The notes beneath the pieces are model-generated. The model saw only the letters and a program-made list of their open reading frames with translations, did no database searches and had not been told where the DNA came from. This document shows, piece after piece, positions 33,891-37,917 of a DNA stretch of 37,917 bases. Within the stretch, counting starts at the first letter, position 1. Each line of letters begins with the position of its first letter. Both the position numbers and the translations under genes were made by a program. Origin of the DNA: Bacteroidales bacterium (lineage in GTDB: Bacteria; Bacteroidota; Bacteroidia; Bacteroidales; F082); the NCBI GenBank assembly GCA_027022105.1, contig JALVZH010000220.1, positions 1-37,917 on the forward strand, written 5' to 3'.

Positions 33891-35810
33891 TTATATTTTA
33901 CTAATAAATTCATTCAGACTGTCGGTCTCTTTCAGTCCGAGTTTCTTTTTAAGCCTGTATCGCGCACTTTTTACGGTGTGGGGCGAAACATTAAGTAAGG
34001 AGGCTGCCTCTTTAACGTTTAAATTAAGTTTTATCAGGGCACAGTGCCGTAGGTCGTTGGTGCTGAGTGCAGGGGTTATGTTCTTCAAATTCTTAAAAAA
34101 GTTCTGATTAACCTCTTCAAAATACATTTTAAAGAGGTTCCACTCCTTTTCGGTTTGCATGTTTCTGGCAAGCAACAGGTTAATTTTTTTCAGATTTTGC
34201 CTGTATTCGGGATTTATTTTCCGGGTAATCTCTTCCAACTGTTGCTTTACATCCCGAAGCATTTTGTTTTTCTGAACCATATTTAAAGCATGTGTACTCA
34301 GTTGCTTGCTTTTAAACAGGATTTCCTGCTCCATCTCCTGCTGTTTTATGCGTTTGGTTTCAAGCTCCTGTTCGGCCAGCTGCTTTTCCTGTTTTAATAT
34401 TTTTTCCTGCTGCAATGAAATTTGACGCTCCTTTCTTCGTTTTTGCAACACCAGCAATCCGCCTACCACAATAAATCCTGCCAATGTGAAAATTATGTAA
34501 TAAAATTGTGTTTCTCTCCATTTTAATCTATCATGTTCGTGTGTCAGCAACTCGATTTTTTGCTCTTTACGAACATTTTGATATTTCGATTCCATATCGG
34601 CAAGCCTCGTGCTTAGCAATCCCGTTTCGAGGCTGTCCTTCGTTTTTGAATATTCTTCAAAATATTCCAATGCTTCGGCAGCATTACCCCTTTTTTTATT
34701 TATCTTATAAAGCTGAAACAGACTTTCATTCATCACGAATGACTTTTTTGATTTTCGACTCAGTTCTAAGGCGTTATTCAGATATATTTCGGCAGAATCA
34801 ATCATTCCGAGACTGATATAGTATTTTCCCAACGACAACATAATGCTTGCAATTTGTGACGAGTCGCCTAAACTATTGTAGATTCTTTGGGCATTTTTCA
34901 ATTTCTTTCGGGCTTCTTTGGCCCTGCCGGATCCAATCAATGCCAAACCAATGTTTTCATCGGCAGTAGCTATTCCGTCATCTATACCTATTCTTTTGTA
35001 AATAAATTTTGCCTCTTTGAACAGCATAATTGCCGAATCGTATTTTTTATCAAACTCAAGGTAAATGGTGCCCAGCGACACGGTACCGTCGGCGTAACTA
35101 AGACCTTTGTTTTTATCAAGCGCCAATGACCTTAAAATGTGTTCTTTACCTTTTTCCCTGTCTTTCATGTCAAGGTATAGGTTACCTATATTTCCATGTG
35201 TCATTATAAGCCCTGCCGTATCGTTTGTGGCAAGATATAGTTCCAGGCTTTTTGAAAAATAGTCGATGGCTTTTAACGGTTTTCCTATTTGGCTGTATAA
35301 ATTGCCCAGATTTTGATAGGCTCCCGCAAGGTTAAATGTGTCTTTTACCTGTTTTCTTATTTCTACGGCCTTTAAACCATATTCAACCGCTTTATCGAAA
35401 TTGCTTTTCCTTCGTTCAATTACGCACAATAAATTATTTGCAAACCCCTCTCCCCACATCGACCGGATTTTGTTGGCAACAGTAAGACCTTTTTCGGCAT
35501 AATACCCGGCAGAATCGTACCGCCCTTCCGAAAACAGGGTTACTGCCATATACAACCAGGCTTTTGCAGCTTCTTCGTTCAGTACATGGTTCTGCTCAAC
35601 TATTTTAACGGCCTCTTTGCTATATATGTATGAGCTGTCTAGCGATACCTGCCAAAACTTTTTCGACAGTTTATTCAACCGCAACAATCGTTGATTAACA
35701 GCCTGGCCGCTGTCAGCCCGTGCCGAAACATTCTTTATAATAAAAATCAACAAAAAAACTGCTGTCCATTGTAAAGTAAAACCGGAAAGCTTAATCGTAA
35801 AGTTTTTCAT
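33891..35810 (-). CDS. Membrane-anchored TPR protein with LuxR-type DNA-binding domain
   Basis: A 639-residue regulator. It has an N-terminal signal/membrane segment (LQWTAVFLLIFIIKNVSARA) and six to eight TPR repeats on the periplasmic side (for example AGAYQNLGNLYSQIGKPLKA, MTHGNIGNLYLDMKDREKG). A transmembrane helix follows (FYYIIFTLAGFIVVGGLLVL), then a long cytoplasmic coiled coil (KILKQEKQLAEQELETKRI) and a C-terminal LuxR/GerE-type HTH (LNVKEAASLLNVSPHTVKSA). The topology suggests a one-component sensor that binds DNA from the membrane. I place the start at 35810, because the upstream option at 35879 precedes the promoter at 35827-35834. It is convergent with one fibre gene and divergent from another, so control of the fibre cluster is a reasonable but unproven guess. 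Confidence 0.85.
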   Translation of the reverse strand: MKNFTIKLSGFTLQWTAVFLLIFIIKNVSARADSGQAVNQRLLRLNKLSKKFWQVSLDSSYIYSKEAVKIVEQNHVLNEEAAKAWLYMAVTLFSEGRYDSAGYYAEKGLTVANKIRSMWGEGFANNLLCVIERRKSNFDKAVEYGLKAVEIRKQVKDTFNLAGAYQNLGNLYSQIGKPLKAIDYFSKSLELYLATNDTAGLIMTHGNIGNLYLDMKDREKGKEHILRSLALDKNKGLSYADGTVSLGTIYLEFDKKYDSAIMLFKEAKFIYKRIGIDDGIATADENIGLALIGSGRAKEARKKLKNAQRIYNSLGDSSQIASIMLSLGKYYISLGMIDSAEIYLNNALELSRKSKKSFVMNESLFQLYKINKKRGNAAEALEYFEEYSKTKDSLETGLLSTRLADMESKYQNVRKEQKIELLTHEHDRLKWRETQFYYIIFTLAGFIVVGGLLVLQKRRKERQISLQQEKILKQEKQLAEQELETKRIKQQEMEQEILFKSKQLSTHALNMVQKNKMLRDVKQQLEEITRKINPEYRQNLKKINLLLARNMQTEKEWNLFKMYFEEVNQNFFKNLKNITPALSTNDLRHCALIKLNLNVKEAASLLNVSPHTVKSARYRLKKKLGLKETDSLNEFISKI

Positions 35811-35826
35811 AAAAGCCGATTTCGCA

Positions 35827-35834
35827 CAAAAGTA
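35827..35834 (-). promoter_or_regulatory. -7 element TACTTTTG for the TPR/LuxR regulator
   Basis: On the minus strand TACTTTTG lies 16 nt upstream of the ATG at 35810 and fits TAnnTTTG. A TTTG lies only 15 nt further upstream (35853-35850), shorter than usual. Confidence 0.5.
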
Positions 35835-36081
35835 ATGAATACCGGGCTTCAAATCCGGTAAATCCCATATATATTTCATAACAAACGAATATTCAATTAA
35901 TTAAAATTTAAATGCATACCTTTTTAATACCCTTTAAGGCGCTGATGCATCCTTTTTTAATACCTGTAATATTTGTCATACTGCCAACTCGTGTGCTTCT
36001 TTGCATAACTTTTTTAAAGTTTGAATGATGAAAATATAAAAATTAATTATTGCCATAAAATAACTATAAAATTTAAAAATT

Positions 36082-36321
36082 ATGGAGTGTTTGATATTTA
36101 CACATAAAGAGGGGATTTCGCTTCAATTTAGCGAGATAATCTCCAAAGGTGTTATCGAGTTGATGTACGAAAAATCGGGTTTAAAACTGGAATGCCCTAT
36201 CACTAACACCAATTTTTTGCGGCTCTCTTCAGCCCTGTTTGCCGACAGAGGAAACGTGGAGGTGCGGGTAATGAAAAACAACACACTTATTAAAAAGAAA
36301 AAAATCAACAGTTTTACTTAA
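36082..36321 (+). CDS. Small protein of unknown function
   Basis: A 79-residue ORF with an ATG in an AT-rich leader. It has no signal peptide and no membrane segment. The predicted alpha/beta pattern is strand (CLIFTHKEG), helix (FSEIISKGVIELMYEKSG), strand (LKLECPI), helix (FLRLSSALFADRG), strand (VEVRVMKNN) and a basic lysine-rich tail (IKKKKINS). I do not recognise a family. It precedes the fourth fibre gene by 77 bp, with the core-less repeat between, and could be co-transcribed with it. Confidence 0.55.
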   Translation: MECLIFTHKEGISLQFSEIISKGVIELMYEKSGLKLECPITNTNFLRLSSALFADRGNVEVRVMKNNTLIKKKKINSFT

Positions 36322-36323
36322 TG

Positions 36324-36384
36324 AAGTTGTTTAAAGTTAACGTGATGACAATGAGTATAAAATGTTTAGACTTTAAACAAGTTT
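36324..36384. repeat. Core-less copy of the H6-type element (61 bp)
   Basis: Terminal repeats AAGTTGTTTAAAGT (36324-36337) and ACTTTAAACAAGTT (36371-36384). In inverse orientation it reproduces the outer sequences of H6 (GTCTAAACATTT and TATACTCATTGTCATCAC) but lacks the ~139-bp inner hairpin. It is either an ancestral unfilled element or a precise internal deletion. Confidence 0.85.
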
Positions 36385-36398
36385 AATACACGGTATCA

Positions 36399-37917
36399 TG
36401 AAAAAACATAAATCACTTTTCAAAACATTTGCTTTAATGCTGTTTATCGCTTTTAACTTCTCTTCAAAAGGACAGGTAAGTATAAACAATACAGGCAATG
36501 AACCCAATGCCTCAGCTATGCTGGACATATCATCAACAAACAAAGGACTGTTGATACCGAGGATGACACGGCAACAACGCCAATCAATTTCAAATCCTGC
36601 CAATGGATTGTTGGTTTTTGAAACGGATAATTCAACAATGGGGTTCTACTATTTCAACGGTAATGTATGGCAGAAGCTGGAAATAGCCGGCTCTGACTGG
36701 GGCTTGCAAGGCAACAGCGGAACCAACTCCGGTAATTTTATAGGTACTACCGATGCCGTTGATTTAAACTTTAAGGTAAACAATAAAACCGTACTGAGCC
36801 TTACACAAAAGGGCCAGCTGGAAACAGGAGGAACAGGTTTTTCGGTTTTTCTTGGAAAATATGCAGGCGAACATGACGACTTATCCGACAACTACAATGT
36901 TTTCGTTGGCGAAAGTGCCGGGTATTCCAATACAACAGGATATAATAATGTTGCCGTAGGATACAAGGCACTCTATTCCAATACAACTTCACATTCTAAC
37001 TGTGCAGTTGGTTATAAAGCACTATATTCTACCCGGCTTAATGGTAAAAATACAGCAGTGGGCTGCGAATCTCTTTTTTTTAATACGGCTCAAAGCAATA
37101 CAGCTACCGGTTTTGCATCACTTTATTCAAATACAACCGGAAACTCCAATAGCGCATTCGGTTCCGAAGCATTAACGGACAATACAACAGGTTCAAGCAA
37201 TACTGCCTGCGGAAACAAAGCACTAACCTCAAACACCACAGGTTTTGCAAACAGCTCTTTGGGCGACCACGCGCTATATAACAACAAGACAGGAGTTAAT
37301 AACACCGCCATTGGTGCAAATGCTCTATATATTAACAACGGGAACTGGAATACGGCAATAGGAGAGGCTTCGGCATTTTATAATTACACTGGAAGCCGGA
37401 ACACCTCCGTAGGAAATTATTCTCTTTATAAAAATTACTCTGGTAAATACAATACTGCCATTGGAAACTGTTCATTATTACGAAACCAATATGGCAGCTC
37501 CCTTGTGGCTGTCGGCGATTCGGCACTCCTGAATAATGGTGACGGAGGCGATAGCACCTTAGGACTTTATAATACTGCAGTAGGCGCACAATCATTTACT
37601 TCAAACACAACAGGAAATTATAATACTGCCCTTGGATATAAAACCGATGTACTGTCATCAGGCCTGAATTATGCAACTGCGCTGGGTTCCAAAGCACATG
37701 TAGCGGTAAGCAATGCGCTGGTGCTCGGCGGAACAGGCGACGCTTATGTAAAGGTTGGTATTGGTACCGCTGCACCGGAAAATCTTCTCGATATTGTTTC
37801 ACCCGCCTCTTCGGATGCCGATGTACGGGTACTCTCTCCGGATGCGCACAAATCAAGCCTCAAACTATTTGAAAGCGGGAATTACGGATACGAATTTCAA
37901 TATAACGGGAATAATGA
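36399..37917 (+). CDS. Secreted YadA-head-repeat fibre protein (partial, runs off window)
   Basis: Open from the ATG at 36399 to the window end, 506 codons without a stop. The signal peptide MKKHKSLFKTFALMLFIAFN is followed by the shared N-terminal module (QVSINNTGNEPNASAMLDI ... LLIPRMTRQQRQSISNPANG). A short domain comes next (GSDWGLQGNSGTNSGNF), then at least a dozen 17-residue repeats of the type NTTGYNNVAVGYKALYS. At the edge it reaches VGIGTAAPENLLDIV, the junction that in the gene at 31387 precedes the C-terminal region. It is the closest in layout to that gene. Whether it ends in an S74 chaperone cannot be seen. Confidence 0.85.

Noticed and set aside
35811-35879. 23-residue N-terminal extension of the TPR/LuxR regulator
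   Set aside because: It precedes a TACTTTTG promoter box and would bury the membrane signal; the start at 35810 is favoured.
26791-37917. Prophage tail-fibre module
   Set aside because: S74 and fibre repeats occur in phages, but there are no capsid, tail, terminase, integrase or lysis genes, and the proteins have Sec signal peptides.

Overview
The window looks like a chromosomal segment of a member of the Bacteroidota, probably a Bacteroidales/Marinilabiliales-type anaerobe or facultative anaerobe. The reasons are: promoters of the TTTG-N19/20-TAnnTTTG type, start codons mostly without a Shine-Dalgarno sequence, a type IX secretion C-terminal sorting domain, a Bacteroides-like EF-G paralog, a DUF4143 ATPase, and secreted fibre proteins with the 'QVAVNSDG...MLDV...KGLLIPRM' N-terminus common in this phylum. 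No tRNA, rRNA, CRISPR array, transposase or prophage block is visible.

Layout. (1) 1-7.5 kb, minus strand: a fatty-acid beta-oxidation unit. A MarR regulator is followed by fadN (hydroxyacyl-CoA dehydrogenase/enoyl-CoA hydratase), fadA (thiolase), fadE (acyl-CoA dehydrogenase) and, past a repeat-filled gap, a hotdog thioesterase-like protein. The order and sizes match the Bacillus fadNAE operon. The MarR promoter is bracketed by two copies of TTACGCATGC. (2) 7.6-13.5 kb: an AT-rich secreted unknown, a membrane protein, a barrel protein/DUF4136 lipoprotein pair, a Usp-SPOR-Usp operon, and a small zinc-ribbon membrane protein. (3) 13.7-22.8 kb, plus strand: a type IX-secreted multidomain protein, an EF-G2-type factor with a replaced catalytic histidine, ornithine carbamoyltransferase, phosphoglycerate kinase and tryptophanyl-tRNA synthetase. 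(4) 22.9-26.7 kb: a doubly frameshifted HEPN pseudogene, a GC-rich RNA-like repeat, a vSGLT-like Na+/sugar symporter and a DUF4143 ATPase. (5) 26.8-37.9 kb: four large secreted repeat proteins (the last cut by the window edge). Three are built on 17-residue YadA-head-like repeats, one of them with a C-terminal self-cleaving S74 chaperone; one is built on a strict 10-residue repeat. A membrane-anchored TPR/LuxR-type regulator and a small unknown ORF lie among them.

Laid over this are two families of intergenic repeats. One is a long hairpin with a CCCACCCCTAC...GGAGGGG core, six copies between about 50 and 21,700. The stem sequence differs from copy to copy, yet both arms change together, and a core-less version of the ~200-bp element sits at 36,324-36,384. 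The other is a GC-rich RNA-like element in three copies (about 760, 1060 and 23,430). These repeats, the EF-G2 substitution and the fibre cluster are the most notable content. The functional links between the fibre genes and their neighbours are inference.
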